Both the position numbers and the translations under genes were made by a program. The notes under the pieces were generated by a model. The model was not told the DNA's origin. It searched no databases and worked only from the letters and a program-made list of their open reading frames with translations. Positions 49,958 to 60,404 of a stretch of 64,000 bases of DNA are shown piece by piece; the stretch's first letter is position 1, and every line of letters begins with the position of its first letter. Origin of the DNA: Coriobacteriaceae bacterium (lineage in GTDB: Bacteria; Actinomycetota; Coriobacteriia; Coriobacteriales; Coriobacteriaceae); NCBI GenBank assembly GCA_025993015.1, contig DAJPFV010000001.1, forward strand, positions 124,001 to 188,000. The letters run 5' to 3'.

Positions 49958-50815
49958 TTACTCCTCGTCGTCCTCGCCATCGTCCTCATCCTCAAGATGA
50001 TCGAGCAGGTAGCGAAGACCCTCGCTGACCTCGTTAACGGGCACCTTGGCAACGTAGCGTGCATCGACGGCGGGCCTCATGATAACACCCTCGCCCGAAG
50101 GCACGCGCATGCTCTCGAGCTCATCCTCATCAGTGCAGGCGATATCACCGGCAGTCATACGCTGTCCGGTCAACAGGAAGGTCAGACGGCAGGCGGCATC
50201 GATGGAAATCGAGGCGATGCGATCGAGATAGCGCGATACCATGATGGCGCGGCGCAGGTCGTCATAGTTGCTGTCGTCGTCCATAAAATCGCCCGTGTCC
50301 ATGCGGTTAAAGGTGCGGAAGAACTTCTCGTAGGCGGCGTGCACTGGCTCGTCCTCGACGGCCAAGTTGCAGATGATGGACATGTCGTTGGTGACGAGCG
50401 CAGAAAGCGAAGAGCCCAGCACCTGGTAGACGGCCTCAGCCTCGGCCTCGACCGTGCCGACAAGCTCCTTGGGCAGCGAGATGTCGGCCTTGATCATATG
50501 ACGCGTGGCGCGGCAAATCTGGCGAACCTTATCGGTCATGCGCTGCAGGTTAAAGTCGACGTAGATGATCGTCTGCAGCAAGCGGAAGTCGGAGGCGACC
50601 GCTGACTGCGTGGCAATCAGGTTGTAGCAGACGGCCTCCAGGTTGGCGCAGCGTGCGTCAATCGAAAGCGTACGCTTCTTGGTCTTGGTGGCGAGCTTGC
50701 GGTCGTCGGTCACATAGGCCTTCACGGCATCGTGGAGGGCCAGATCGACGGCCTCGTAGATGCTCAGCATCTCGTGACGGGCCTCGATGAGCTGACGGGA
50801 AAACAGTTTGCGCAT
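49958..50815 (-). CDS. phoU: Phosphate regulator PhoU
   Basis: Cytoplasmic helical protein that links Pst transport to phosphate signalling. 285 residues; GGAG lies about six bases before the ATG. Two PhoU repeats are visible with acidic metal-binding stretches (LSIYEAVDLALHDAV and AIMVSRYLDRIASISIDAA). The C-terminal 60-70 residues form an extension ending in an acidic EDEDDGEDDEE tail, longer than in E. coli PhoU. Last gene of pstSCAB-phoU. Confidence 0.88.
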   Translation of the reverse strand: MRKLFSRQLIEARHEMLSIYEAVDLALHDAVKAYVTDDRKLATKTKKRTLSIDARCANLEAVCYNLIATQSAVASDFRLLQTIIYVDFNLQRMTDKVRQICRATRHMIKADISLPKELVGTVEAEAEAVYQVLGSSLSALVTNDMSIICNLAVEDEPVHAAYEKFFRTFNRMDTGDFMDDDSNYDDLRRAIMVSRYLDRIASISIDAACRLTFLLTGQRMTAGDIACTDEDELESMRVPSGEGVIMRPAVDARYVAKVPVNEVSEGLRYLLDHLEDEDDGEDDEE

Positions 50816-50907
50816 GGTTCACTCCAATCAGTTGGGTGCGGTCATGCCGCCCGCACAGTGAATACGCACCGGACCAGATCCGATCGGCTTGGGACTAGTC
50901 GCACCGA

Positions 50908-51711
<804 letters not shown>

Positions 51712-51723
51712 GGGACTCCTTAA

Positions 51724-52629
51724 CTAGCGACGCTTGCGCGACAGGAAGCGCGCAAACAGGTTGAAGGCCAAAATGATCACCATCAGCAAGAGCGCGGTGC
51801 CGTAGGCTGCGTTCATGTTGATGCCGTCGTTGGCAAGCAGGTACAGGTGAACGGTCATGGGACGACCGGAATCGAGCGGCGAAATAGGTAGATTGATGGC
51901 CTGGCCCATGGTGTAGAGCACCACGGCGGTCTCGCCGATGGCACGGCCGATGGCAAGGACGATGCCCGTGGCAATGCGGCCAAAGGCCGAAGGAAGCACG
52001 ATCTTGGAGACGACCTGCCACTTGGTAGCGCCCAGGCCGTACGCGCCCCAACGGATATAGCGCGGAACGGCGCGAATGGCTTCTTCGGTGGTGCGCATGA
52101 CGATGGGAAGCATCAAGAGCGCGAGCGCCAGAGCGGCCGAGACCATCGAAAGGCCCAGGCCCATAGCCTCGACAAACAAGGCGTAGCCAAACAGGCCCAT
52201 AACGATGGAGGGCACCGAGGCCAAAGCGTCAGCAGCGTAGCGAATGAGCTCGACGACCTTGCCCTGCTTGGCGTACTCGGCCAGATAGACGGCTGCCAGC
52301 ACAGCGATCGGCGTGCAGATAAGCATGGCGAGCGCCGTCACGTAGACGGTCGAGACGATCGTGGGCCAAATTCCGCCCTCGGCGTTGACGCCCTGGGGCC
52401 AACCGAAGATAAAGTCGAGCGAGATGTGTGGCAGGCCGTTGATGACCACGTAGGCGATGATAGCGACCAGCACCAGCGTGGTGATGTAGGCAGCGGCACG
52501 AAACACGCCAAGCATGATCTTGTTGGACAGGTCCTTGTTGATGCGGCCCTTCTTGCCGTGGGAAAGGGCACGCTTGATGCGCTCGCGCGACGAGGTCGTA
52601 TCGACCGTCGTGTCAACGGAATCGGACAT
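51724..52629 (-). CDS. pstA: Phosphate ABC transporter permease PstA
   Basis: Membrane subunit of the phosphate importer. 301 residues. Helices are visible from AAYITTLVLVAIIAYVVI on; the EAA loop is AVPRYIRWGAYGLGATKWQVV, and the ending matches PstA (ATGIVLAIGRAIGETAVVLYT). It starts three bases after the pstC stop. Confidence 0.95.
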   Translation of the reverse strand: MSDSVDTTVDTTSSRERIKRALSHGKKGRINKDLSNKIMLGVFRAAAYITTLVLVAIIAYVVINGLPHISLDFIFGWPQGVNAEGGIWPTIVSTVYVTALAMLICTPIAVLAAVYLAEYAKQGKVVELIRYAADALASVPSIVMGLFGYALFVEAMGLGLSMVSAALALALLMLPIVMRTTEEAIRAVPRYIRWGAYGLGATKWQVVSKIVLPSAFGRIATGIVLAIGRAIGETAVVLYTMGQAINLPISPLDSGRPMTVHLYLLANDGINMNAAYGTALLLMVIILAFNLFARFLSRKRR

Positions 52630-52632
52630 AGC

Positions 52633-53559
52633 CTACCCCCTCTTCTTCTTGGAAATCAGACGAACGATACCCACCAGCGTGGCGGAGATGATAAACAGGA
52701 CCACACCCATGCCGAACAGCGCCGAGCGGTGCAGACCCGAGGAATAGCTCATGTCGAGCGCAATCTGGCTCGTGAGCGTCGAGATGGGGCTCGCAATGCT
52801 GTCGGGAATAACCGGGGCGTTACCTACGACCATGAGCACGGCCATGGTCTCGCCGATGGCACGGCCCATACCCAGCACGATGGCATCAACGATACCCAGC
52901 TTCGCGGCAGGTAGCACGACCTTATAGATGGTCTGCCACTTTGTGGCGCCCATGGCATACGATGCCTCGCGAATGCCCATGGGAATGGAATTGAGAGCAT
53001 CGATGGTGAGCGTGGTGATGGTAGGGACGATCATGATGGCGAGCACAAACCACGCCGTCAGCGCACCAAAACCAAGGCCGCCGGTCAGTTGTGCGATAAA
53101 CGGGCGGATGATGATCATGCCAAAGAAGCCGAAGATGATGGAGGGTATGCCCGCCAGCAGGTCAACGGCGGGGCTGATGAGCTTGCGCACGCGCTTGCTG
53201 GCAATCTCGACCAGGTAAACGGCCGTACCCACGCCCAGCGGCACGCCCATGGCGAGCGCACCGACGGTCACCAGACCCGAGCCAGCAAGCAGCGACAAGA
53301 TGCCGTAGTGGCCCTCGGAAGGCGCCCACGTAAAGCTAAAGAAGTCAGCCAGACCGATGTCAGTAAAGACGGGCAGCGCCGAGTACGTGGTAAAGACAAA
53401 AATCAGGATGACGGTAACGACCGCCAAGAACGCGCAGGCAAAGAAGATCCACTGCAGCGCCTTCTCCTTGATATAGGTACTGCGCGATACGAGCGCCAGC
53501 TCGCGCTTCTTGGGCGTCTGAACATTCTGCTCAGTCTGGGAGTTTTCCTGTGCTTCCAT
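52633..53559 (-). CDS. pstC: Phosphate ABC transporter permease PstC
   Basis: Membrane subunit of the phosphate importer. 308 residues from the ATG at 53559, with GGGGAG about eight bases upstream; a GTG three codons earlier overlaps that site. Conserved: LAGIPSIIFGFFGM, SYAMGATKWQTIYKVVLPAA and GMGRAIGETMAVLMVVGN. The N-terminal 40 residues are hydrophilic. One base separates it from pstS. Confidence 0.95.
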   Translation of the reverse strand: MEAQENSQTEQNVQTPKKRELALVSRSTYIKEKALQWIFFACAFLAVVTVILIFVFTTYSALPVFTDIGLADFFSFTWAPSEGHYGILSLLAGSGLVTVGALAMGVPLGVGTAVYLVEIASKRVRKLISPAVDLLAGIPSIIFGFFGMIIIRPFIAQLTGGLGFGALTAWFVLAIMIVPTITTLTIDALNSIPMGIREASYAMGATKWQTIYKVVLPAAKLGIVDAIVLGMGRAIGETMAVLMVVGNAPVIPDSIASPISTLTSQIALDMSYSSGLHRSALFGMGVVLFIISATLVGIVRLISKKKRG

Positions 53560-53560
53560 G

Positions 53561-54397
53561 CTACTCACTCCCCTTCTCGTCGTTGGTGACGGGAATAAAG
53601 CCCGCCTCGCGAATCTGCTTGTCCATCTTTTCGGACGTCACATAGTCGATGTAATCCTGCGCCTGCTGCGAAGGCACACCCTTCACAAAGAAGTAAAGGT
53701 CGCGCGAGATGGGATAGCCGCCACTCGCGACCGTCTTCTCGGACGCCTCAACATGATTGACCGAGACGGCCTTGACCGAGGTCTTGGCGTTGAGGCTATC
53801 GACGAAGCCCAGCGAAATGTAGCCGATGGCCCCACGCGAACGAGATACCACGTCGCGCACCTGGCCCGTACCCGAAAGAACGGCCGAGCGGCGATCGAAC
53901 GGCGTGCCATCCATCACGATGGTACGGAAGGCCTCGCGCGTACCGGACGCCTCGTCTCGGTTGATGACCTGAATCCTCAGGTCCTCGCCACCGACCTCTT
54001 TCCAATTGGTAATCTTGCCGGCGTAGATATCGCGGAGCTGCTCGGTCGAGAGGTTATCGACGGGGTTGTCGTCGTTCACGATGACCGCAATACCGTCGTG
54101 GGCAATGACAATGGGAGTCAGGCCCAGATCCTGTTCGTCGGCATTGAGTCCACGGGAGGAGCTGGCGATATCGGCCGTGCCGGCGCTGACGGCCTCGATC
54201 CCAGCGGAAGAACCCAAACCGGAAACGAGCACGTCGATGCCGGTCTCCTCCTTAAAGCCCTCGGCCGCAATCTCGGCGATAGGAAGGCAGGTCGTGGAGC
54301 CGGCCACGGTAATGGAAGAGCTAGAAGATCCCGAAGAACAGGCGCACAGCGTAAGCGTAAGCACAGCGGCGCTCAGGACCGATACGATCTTTCTCAT
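53561..54397 (-). CDS. pstS: Phosphate-binding lipoprotein PstS
   Basis: Captures phosphate outside the cell for PstCAB. 278 residues. Signal peptide with a lipobox near Cys20 (LTLCAC), then a short Ser-rich linker and the binding-domain motifs ITVAGSTTCLPIAE, GLGSSAGIEAVSAGTADIASSSRG, and NRDEASGTREAF. Its ATG overlaps the pgeF stop (ATGA), so the two are translationally coupled. Confidence 0.94.
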   Translation of the reverse strand: MRKIVSVLSAAVLTLTLCACSSGSSSSSITVAGSTTCLPIAEIAAEGFKEETGIDVLVSGLGSSAGIEAVSAGTADIASSSRGLNADEQDLGLTPIVIAHDGIAVIVNDDNPVDNLSTEQLRDIYAGKITNWKEVGGEDLRIQVINRDEASGTREAFRTIVMDGTPFDRRSAVLSGTGQVRDVVSRSRGAIGYISLGFVDSLNAKTSVKAVSVNHVEASEKTVASGGYPISRDLYFFVKGVPSQQAQDYIDYVTSEKMDKQIREAGFIPVTNDEKGSE

Positions 54398-55194
54398 AGC
54401 ATCACGCCGATAGCAGCATGGCGCCCACAGGTGCCGTCCTCGTTACGGTAGGAATAAAAGCGGTCGTTCTGACGCACGGTCGAAAGCTGGGTATCCACGA
54501 TATTATCCGCGTCGACACCGACATCTACCAGCGCCTCGCGAATGGCAGCGGAAAGATCGAGCATGCGAGAGGTATTCGCATCGATGCAAGAGAACTCGGC
54601 GGCAAAGCGATCCATGAGTTCCTGGGATACCTCATATTCGTCACCCAAGATATGGGGGCCGATATAGGCGGAAACGTCGCTCGCATCGCAACCGGCAGCA
54701 TCGCAAAGCGCCTGGCACGCCTTGGCGGAAATACGTGCAATCGTGCCCTTCCAACCGGAGTGCACCACGGCAAATCCGCCGGGGGCCACCAGCACCACGG
54801 GAACGCAGTCGGCAAAGCAGAGCAGCACGGGTACGTTATGCGCCGTACAGACGATGGCATCGCAGCCCTCGGCAATCTGCTCGCGGACGTCCTCAAGGTC
54901 ATCGGCGCCGTTCGAGGTCACCGCAACGATATGGTCACCATGGACCTGATTGGGAACGAGCAAGTTGTGCTCGCACTCGGCGGCACCCATAGCCTCGAGC
55001 ACGCGACGACGATTTTCTTGAACAGCAAAGGGGTCATCGCCAACATGCGAGCCCAAATTGAGTGAGGAGTACGCATCTTCGGAAACACCACCGGCGCGCT
55101 CGGTGAAGGCAAAGCGAACATCGGATGTCGCGCCTTCCACCAACGTAACTCCATCATGGTCGACACGCGAAACGTTGTCCGCACGTGCTGCCAT
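54394..55194 (-). CDS. pgeF: PgeF/YfiH multicopper-type purine nucleoside phosphorylase-like protein
   Basis: Member of the DUF152/LACC1 family; bacterial members hydrolyse mis-made peptidoglycan precursors and related human LACC1 acts on purine nucleosides. 266 residues from the ATG at 55194, with a perfect AGGAGG seven bases upstream. The metal-site residues appear in VPNQVHGDHIVAV, LLCFADCVPVVLVAPG and AVVHSGWKGTIARI. Next to ftsZ, as in many actinobacteria, but its stop codon overlaps pstS, so it has become the first gene of the pst operon. Confidence 0.9.
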   Translation of the reverse strand: MAARADNVSRVDHDGVTLVEGATSDVRFAFTERAGGVSEDAYSSLNLGSHVGDDPFAVQENRRRVLEAMGAAECEHNLLVPNQVHGDHIVAVTSNGADDLEDVREQIAEGCDAIVCTAHNVPVLLCFADCVPVVLVAPGGFAVVHSGWKGTIARISAKACQALCDAAGCDASDVSAYIGPHILGDEYEVSQELMDRFAAEFSCIDANTSRMLDLSAAIREALVDVGVDADNIVDTQLSTVRQNDRFYSYRNEDGTCGRHAAIGVML

Positions 55195-55299
55195 ACTAAA
55201 GCCTCCTAATAACACAAGTACCGCGGCATCGCCGCTACAGCCCGCGTTTATACGGCTGTCATACTTCTCTAAAAGGATACCTGCTGCACTGGAGGCAAT

Positions 55300-55317
55300 C
55301 GTAAAGGGAACGTAAAG
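55300..55317 (-). promoter_or_regulatory. PHO-box-like direct repeat
   Basis: CGTAAAG-GGAA-CGTAAAG on the plus strand (CTTTACG-N4-CTTTACG on the minus strand): two seven-base units at an 11-base period, the spacing of PhoP/PhoB sites. It lies about 105 bases before pgeF-pstSCAB-phoU. A possible -10 TATAAA (about 55250-55255, minus strand) is downstream. The assignment is by architecture only. Confidence 0.45.
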
Positions 55318-55349
55318 AGATTGGAGGTTCTAGTTTACAAAGTCGAAAT

Positions 55350-55378
55350 AAAAAGGGCGCGTCCATACGGACACGCCC
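55350..55378 (-). terminator. Terminator after ftsZ
   Basis: A ten-base-pair stem with one G-U pair (55355-55364 with 55369-55378), followed on the minus strand by TTTTTATTT. It isolates ftsZ from the pgeF-pst transcript. Confidence 0.85.
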
Positions 55379-55404
55379 CCGTGAGCAACAATGCAAAGAA
55401 CGAC

Positions 55405-56559
55405 TTAGAAGCTACCGCGCTTCAGGAAGTCGGGAAGCTCGAACTGATCGTTGCCGAAGTTAGGAAGCTCGGTGCCACCGACGTTGCGGGTCGGAGCGGC
55501 CTGAGCCGGGCTGGTGGCCGGAGCGGTGCGCTGCGGCTCAGCGGAGGCAGCGGCCTTGCTCTGAGACTGCTGAGCAGCAAAGAGCTCGTCCTGACGGTTG
55601 ACGTTGGAGTCGGAGAAGCCCGTAGCGATGACGGTGATACGCACCTGATCGCCCAGGGACTCGTCGACAACGGTACCGAAGATGATGTTGGCCTCGGGGT
55701 CGACGGCGTTGGCGACAACGTCGGCGGCGTCGCTGATCTCCTGGATGCCCAGGTCCTTGGAACCGGCGATGGAGAGCAGCACGCGTGTGGCACCATCGAT
55801 GGAGCTCTCGAGCAGCGGGCTGGAGATGGCCTGCTGGGCAGCGTCGACGGCACGGGTATCCCCAGAAGAGGTACCGATACCCATCATGGCGGTACCGGCC
55901 TGCTTCATGATGGTCTTAACATCGGCGAAGTCCAGGTTGATGATACCGGGGACGGTGATGAGGTCGGTGATGCCCTGGGTGCCCTGGGAAAGGACGCCAT
56001 CGGCAATCGCGAAGGCCTCGAGCATGGTAGTCTTCTTCTCGGCGATGTCGAGCAGCTTATCGTTGGGGATGACGATCATGGTATCGACGCAATCGGAGAG
56101 GGTCTTAATGCCCTCCTCGGCGCTCTTCTTGCGCTTGCGGCCCTCGAAGGTGAAGGGCTTGGTCACGACGGCGACGGTCAGTGCGCCGACCTCGTTCATC
56201 GCGATATCGGCAACGATGGGAGCAGCGCCGGTACCGGTGCCACCGCCCTCGCCGCAGGTGATGAACACCATGTCGGCGCCAGCGAGCGCCTCGGCAATGT
56301 CGTCGCGGGACTCATCGGCAGCCTTGCGGCCAACCTCGGGGTTGGCGCCGGCGCCCAGGCCGCGGGTAAGGTCGGTGCCGATGTGCACCTTGATATCGGC
56401 ATCAGAGATCGCGAGTGCCTGAGCATCGGTGTTGATGGCAACAAACTCGACGCCGCGGATGCCCTCTTCGATCATTCGATTGACCGCGTTGGTACCGCCG
56501 CCGCCGACGCCGACCACCTTAATGACGGCAAGGTAGTTGTTGATCTCTGTCTCGTGCAT
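55405..56559 (-). CDS. ftsZ: Cell-division protein FtsZ
   Basis: Tubulin-like GTPase that forms the division ring. 384 residues from the ATG at 56559, with GGAGGA five bases upstream. The G-box GGGTGTG is at 105-111, preceded by VVGVGGGGTNAVNRM and AINTDAQAL. T7-type residues are in NLDFADVKTIM. A linker rich in Ala/Gln/Ser leads to a conserved C-terminal peptide (LPDFLKRGSF) that SepF would bind. Followed by a terminator. Confidence 0.97.
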   Translation of the reverse strand: MHETEINNYLAVIKVVGVGGGGTNAVNRMIEEGIRGVEFVAINTDAQALAISDADIKVHIGTDLTRGLGAGANPEVGRKAADESRDDIAEALAGADMVFITCGEGGGTGTGAAPIVADIAMNEVGALTVAVVTKPFTFEGRKRKKSAEEGIKTLSDCVDTMIVIPNDKLLDIAEKKTTMLEAFAIADGVLSQGTQGITDLITVPGIINLDFADVKTIMKQAGTAMMGIGTSSGDTRAVDAAQQAISSPLLESSIDGATRVLLSIAGSKDLGIQEISDAADVVANAVDPEANIIFGTVVDESLGDQVRITVIATGFSDSNVNRQDELFAAQQSQSKAAASAEPQRTAPATSPAQAAPTRNVGGTELPNFGNDQFELPDFLKRGSF

Positions 56560-56758
56560 GTCGGTCCTCCGAACAAAGGTTATAGCCATAGCATGGGTCG
56601 ACCCCTGCGCACATTAACCTTCAGGTTGAAAGTAAATGCAAAGGTAAACCGTATTATGGTTGCACATTATGAACGTATCAGTCAAATAATTGACCGTGAA
56701 AACCAAACAAACCAGATAAACGGCGTGGTATGGCCACTCAACAAAGCATCAACCAGCG
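56560..56758 (-). promoter_or_regulatory. ftsZ upstream region
   Basis: An AT-rich 199-base gap between ftsQ and ftsZ. It contains an inverted repeat GTCAA-ATAA-TTGAC (56681-56694) and CATAAT hexamers but no fully convincing -35/-10 pair. It probably holds an ftsZ promoter. Confidence 0.4.
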
Positions 56759-58015
56759 CTATGAGGTCGGAGCATTCCTAAATGTGTAGTTGCCCGGAGA
56801 GCGCACATTGATATACGTTACGCCCTCTACCTGCGAAAGCAACTTGGTGACTACGCGTTCCTTCTTGGCGATATCGTCCGAATCGCCCAGCGACACCTCA
56901 ATGCCGTTATTGAGGTTTGCCGAGATGGCTTCGACCGAAGGCGTGGAAATATCCTTGACTTGTCCCAAGAACTCGCTCGAAAAACCACGCACATAATCCA
57001 AGCCAGCCTTAACGGCCTTGGAGCTCACTGCCTGGCCGGAAACCGGAGCGACATCCGCCGAGACATCAGTCAACAACACCGCGCCATAGTGCTTAGCGAG
57101 CGCCAGCGCGGCATCAATGCCGGTCAGGGTATTTGAGCCCTGCCCCGTCGTGATGACGTTGCCCTGGTCATCCACTTCGACCGACGTCGACAGCGGGGCG
57201 ATCCAGGTGTCATCATCCCCGATGGCCCAGGCAAGGTCATCGGAGCTGATATAGGCAATTGCAATGACCTTGCGCTCCATCGGCGTAATGATGAGCGTAT
57301 GCGGGAACTGACGCTGGACATCCACGCCCGAGACCCACGGGTTCTGCTTGAGATCCTCGGTAATCTGGTCGGGATCGACGTTAAAAAGCGACGTTCCCTC
57401 GGGCAAATCGATCAGCTGGATAGCATCGTGCTTCGTCACATGCTCGCTGCCTTGAATCTGAATATCAGTGGCAGTAAACAATCCAGAGTTAATCACCACG
57501 ATGGCAACGACGACGAGCACGGCCAAGGCGGCCAGAACCCCGCCCACGATTTTGCCTTTGCCTGCAACGACAGAAGCGGCGTCTGATGTTTTATTTGCCA
57601 TCGCCCCAAGTGAAGACAACGGGTTTACGCCTTTTTTACCCGAAGGCTTCTTGGCGGTAGCCGGCACCGATGTCAGCGAGCGCGGTTTCGATGCGCCCAG
57701 TGTGCGACCTGGACGCGCCGCTTTAGTTCCCGTCGAGGGCTTAGGAGTTGCCATGGGGCGGGCAGGCTTGGCGCCCATAACAGACTTTGACGTCACCGAG
57801 GGACGCGAGGACTTTTTTGCAGCCGGACGATTACCGAGCTGCGAGCCGACGACCGGACGACTGGTCTGTCGAGCATGCCCGACAGGCTTAGAGTGCGCGA
57901 CGGTATTGCGTTGAGGTTTGGCAGGCGCGCCGGAACGCCCTCCGGCGCGGCGGAAGGTGGGTTTCGATGCTCTAGAAGCCGAGGAATTTAACTTCCGGTC
58001 TGAGCTCGATGCCAT
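56759..58015 (-). CDS. ftsQ: Cell-division protein FtsQ/DivIB with long basic tail
   Basis: Bitopic divisome protein. 418 residues from the ATG at 58015, with GGGAGG three bases upstream. Residues 1-150 are a cytoplasmic tail rich in Lys, Arg, Ser, Pro and Ala; one membrane helix (about 157-177, GGVLAALAVLVVVAIVVI) follows, then a POTRA domain (DIQIQGSEHVTKHDAIQLID to NPWVSGVDVQRQFPHTL) and the FtsQ beta domain. The gene overlaps the end of murB by 44 bases. The tail is longer than in typical FtsQ (about 25-100 residues). Confidence 0.85.
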   Translation of the reverse strand: MASSSDRKLNSSASRASKPTFRRAGGRSGAPAKPQRNTVAHSKPVGHARQTSRPVVGSQLGNRPAAKKSSRPSVTSKSVMGAKPARPMATPKPSTGTKAARPGRTLGASKPRSLTSVPATAKKPSGKKGVNPLSSLGAMANKTSDAASVVAGKGKIVGGVLAALAVLVVVAIVVINSGLFTATDIQIQGSEHVTKHDAIQLIDLPEGTSLFNVDPDQITEDLKQNPWVSGVDVQRQFPHTLIITPMERKVIAIAYISSDDLAWAIGDDDTWIAPLSTSVEVDDQGNVITTGQGSNTLTGIDAALALAKHYGAVLLTDVSADVAPVSGQAVSSKAVKAGLDYVRGFSSEFLGQVKDISTPSVEAISANLNNGIEVSLGDSDDIAKKERVVTKLLSQVEGVTYINVRSPGNYTFRNAPTS

Positions 58016-58883
58016 ACGCCTCCCTCACCTTTCCGTGCACATGTCTGATAACCGCGGCAACGTCATCGGCCGAGGCAGTTCCGTTATTAACGATAAAATT
58101 AGCGTGAACGGGCGAAACTTCCGCGCCGCCAATCGAAAAACCCTTTAATCCACAATCCTCGATAAGCTTGCCCACACTCGCATCGGGCGGGTTGCGAAAG
58201 ACCGACCCGCAGGATGCGCGACCCATGGGCTGTGTACGCTTGCGCCTCGTCAGGCACCGCTCCATGCGCTCGCGAATGTCGGCCTTGGGCGCCGGTTTAA
58301 GTTTGAGCACGCACTCGAGGATGATCTCATTGCGGGGAAGGCTACATTCGCGGTAGCCCCAAGTGATCTCGGACCCCGCATAATGCTTGATACCGGATAC
58401 CGGGTCAAACGTTACGACATCCTCAACCAGCGAGCCAATCCATTCGGTCCGTGTGCCGGCATTCATAGATATCGCACCGCCGACCGACCCGGGGATGCCA
58501 ACGGCAAACTCAAGGCCCGAGAGGCTACGCGACAGGGCATCGTTGACCAGGCGCGCAAACATCACGCCCGCACCGACCGTCAGCGTACAACCGTCATCGG
58601 CAACAACCGTGCGCTGAAACTCACGTCCGAGCGAAATGACGGCACCGCGATAACCGCCATCGGCAACCAGCAGATTGGAGCCCTTGCCGACGATGACCCA
58701 CGGCACCTGCTCGCGATCGAGCACCGCCACGGCGCGGCGGAGGGCATGATAGCTATGGCACGTCACAAAGAGGTCGGCCTTGCCGCCGATACGATAGCTC
58801 GTATGACGCGCAAGGCGCTCGTCCTCGATCACATCCGTGTCGATCATGCCCGAGAGCGCCATGACGGCGTTAAACAGACCCAT
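57972..58883 (-). CDS. murB: UDP-N-acetylenolpyruvoylglucosamine reductase MurB
   Basis: Flavoenzyme that reduces the enolpyruvyl group to make UDP-MurNAc. 303 residues from the ATG at 58883, which has only a weak ribosome site and starts six bases after murC. FAD-binding stretches HTSYRIGGKADLFV and VIVGKGSNLLVADGG, then GIPGSVGGAISMNAGTR and SCGSVFRNPP with the catalytic Ser. Type II-like compact form. Its stop lies inside ftsQ. Confidence 0.93.
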   Translation of the reverse strand: MGLFNAVMALSGMIDTDVIEDERLARHTSYRIGGKADLFVTCHSYHALRRAVAVLDREQVPWVIVGKGSNLLVADGGYRGAVISLGREFQRTVVADDGCTLTVGAGVMFARLVNDALSRSLSGLEFAVGIPGSVGGAISMNAGTRTEWIGSLVEDVVTFDPVSGIKHYAGSEITWGYRECSLPRNEIILECVLKLKPAPKADIRERMERCLTRRKRTQPMGRASCGSVFRNPPDASVGKLIEDCGLKGFSIGGAEVSPVHANFIVNNGTASADDVAAVIRHVHGKVREAYGIELRPEVKFLGF

Positions 58884-58888
58884 TAGAC

Positions 58889-60307
58889 TTAAGCGTCTTT
58901 CTTGGCAGTCAGATACTCGATAAACTCGGGACCGACGGTCGTAACGTCACCGGCACCCATTGTGAGCAGCAGGTCGCCCTCGCCCACCATCTGCTCGAGC
59001 TCCTGATTAAGCTCAAGACGGCTGGAGCAATACACGACCTCCTTACCAGGATGCTTGGCGCGCACGGTATCGGCGAGCATCTTAGAGGTGACACCCGGAA
59101 TGGGCATCTCGCCAGCCGAGAACACATCAATCAGCAGCAGTTTATCGGCATTGGCAAATGCATCGGCAAAGTCGTCGCACAGGGCCTGCAGGCGCGAATA
59201 GCGGTGCGGCTGGAACACGACGTCGACGTGCTTGTAGCCCAGCGACGAAGCGGCAGCAAGCGTCGCCTTGATCTCGGTGGGGTGATGGCCGTAATCATCG
59301 ACCACGGTGATGCCATCGATATCGCCCACGTGGGTAAAGCGACGACGGACGCCCTCAAAGCTCGAAAGCGCCTTGGCGGCGGCGTCGATGTCAAGGCCCA
59401 GGACATGGGCGACGGTGAGTACCGCCGTGGCGTTGAGCATGTTGTGGCGACCGGGATTGCTCTTGATCTCCACGGCATGCTCAGTGCCGTCCTCAAAGCG
59501 AACGATAAAGTCGCTCTGGATGCCCTTGACATCCGGGTGCATGCAGACGATGTCGTTGCCCTCGGCAAAGCCGTAGGAAAGCACGTGACGACCCGTCGAC
59601 TTGGCGAGCTCGACCAGATGCGGGTCCTCACCGCAGACGATGACGGTGCCGTCCTCGCCCACCAGGCTCATGAATTTGGCGAAAGTTGCCTCGATCTCCT
59701 CGATACCCGAGTAGTGATCGAGGTGGTCGGCCTCGACGTTGGTCACAATGACCACGTTGGGGTTCAGGAACAGGAAGGAGCTGTCGGACTCGTCGGCCTC
59801 GGCGACAAAGTAGTCGCCCGAGCCGTTCTTGCCGTTCGTGTCATAGCCCTCGACGATGCCACCGATCAAGAAGCTCGGATCCAGACCCATGCGGTCGAGC
59901 ATGGTGGCGCACATCGAAGACGTGGTGGTCTTGCCATGCGTGCCGGCAACAGCGACGGTGGTGTAGCCGTGGCCCAAAGCAGAGAGCATCTTAGCACGGG
60001 GCCACACGGGAATACCAAGCTCGCGAGCGCGCACGAGTTCAGGGTTGGACTCCGGAATAGCGGTGGAGACAACAACCACGTCGGGCTTGACCTCGTCGAT
60101 CGTGGCGGCCTCATGGCCCACATGCACCTTCACACCAGCGCGGGTAAGCTGGCGGATATAACGTGACGTCTTAAGGTCGGAGCCGGTAACGGCATAACCG
60201 CGCTCGTGCAGAACGAGGGCGATGCCGCTCATGCCGGCGCCGCCGATACCGATAAAGTGGGCGCTCTTAAACTCGGGCGCGGAGGTTGCAGTCTGGGAAT
60301 CAGCCAT
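58889..60307 (-). CDS. murC: UDP-N-acetylmuramate-L-alanine ligase MurC
   Basis: Adds L-Ala to UDP-MurNAc. 472 residues from the ATG at 60307; AAGGAG is about 11 bases upstream, a little far, and an in-frame GTG nine codons earlier is possible. The Rossmann-like start HFIGIGGAGMSGIALVLHERG, the P-loop VAGTHGKTTTSSM, and NVEADHLDHYSG are the Mur ligase motifs; the C-terminal domain has VVDDYGHHPTEIKATL. Confidence 0.95.
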   Translation of the reverse strand: MADSQTATSAPEFKSAHFIGIGGAGMSGIALVLHERGYAVTGSDLKTSRYIRQLTRAGVKVHVGHEAATIDEVKPDVVVVSTAIPESNPELVRARELGIPVWPRAKMLSALGHGYTTVAVAGTHGKTTTSSMCATMLDRMGLDPSFLIGGIVEGYDTNGKNGSGDYFVAEADESDSSFLFLNPNVVIVTNVEADHLDHYSGIEEIEATFAKFMSLVGEDGTVIVCGEDPHLVELAKSTGRHVLSYGFAEGNDIVCMHPDVKGIQSDFIVRFEDGTEHAVEIKSNPGRHNMLNATAVLTVAHVLGLDIDAAAKALSSFEGVRRRFTHVGDIDGITVVDDYGHHPTEIKATLAAASSLGYKHVDVVFQPHRYSRLQALCDDFADAFANADKLLLIDVFSAGEMPIPGVTSKMLADTVRAKHPGKEVVYCSSRLELNQELEQMVGEGDLLLTMGAGDVTTVGPEFIEYLTAKKDA

Positions 60308-60404
60308 GTGCTCGTGTACTCCTTGCGTAAACACTGCCTGTAACCCGTTAACTGTACCGCACCTACCGCATCAGCGCGAGGGCGACCGACGATATCCCGT
60401 CTAA

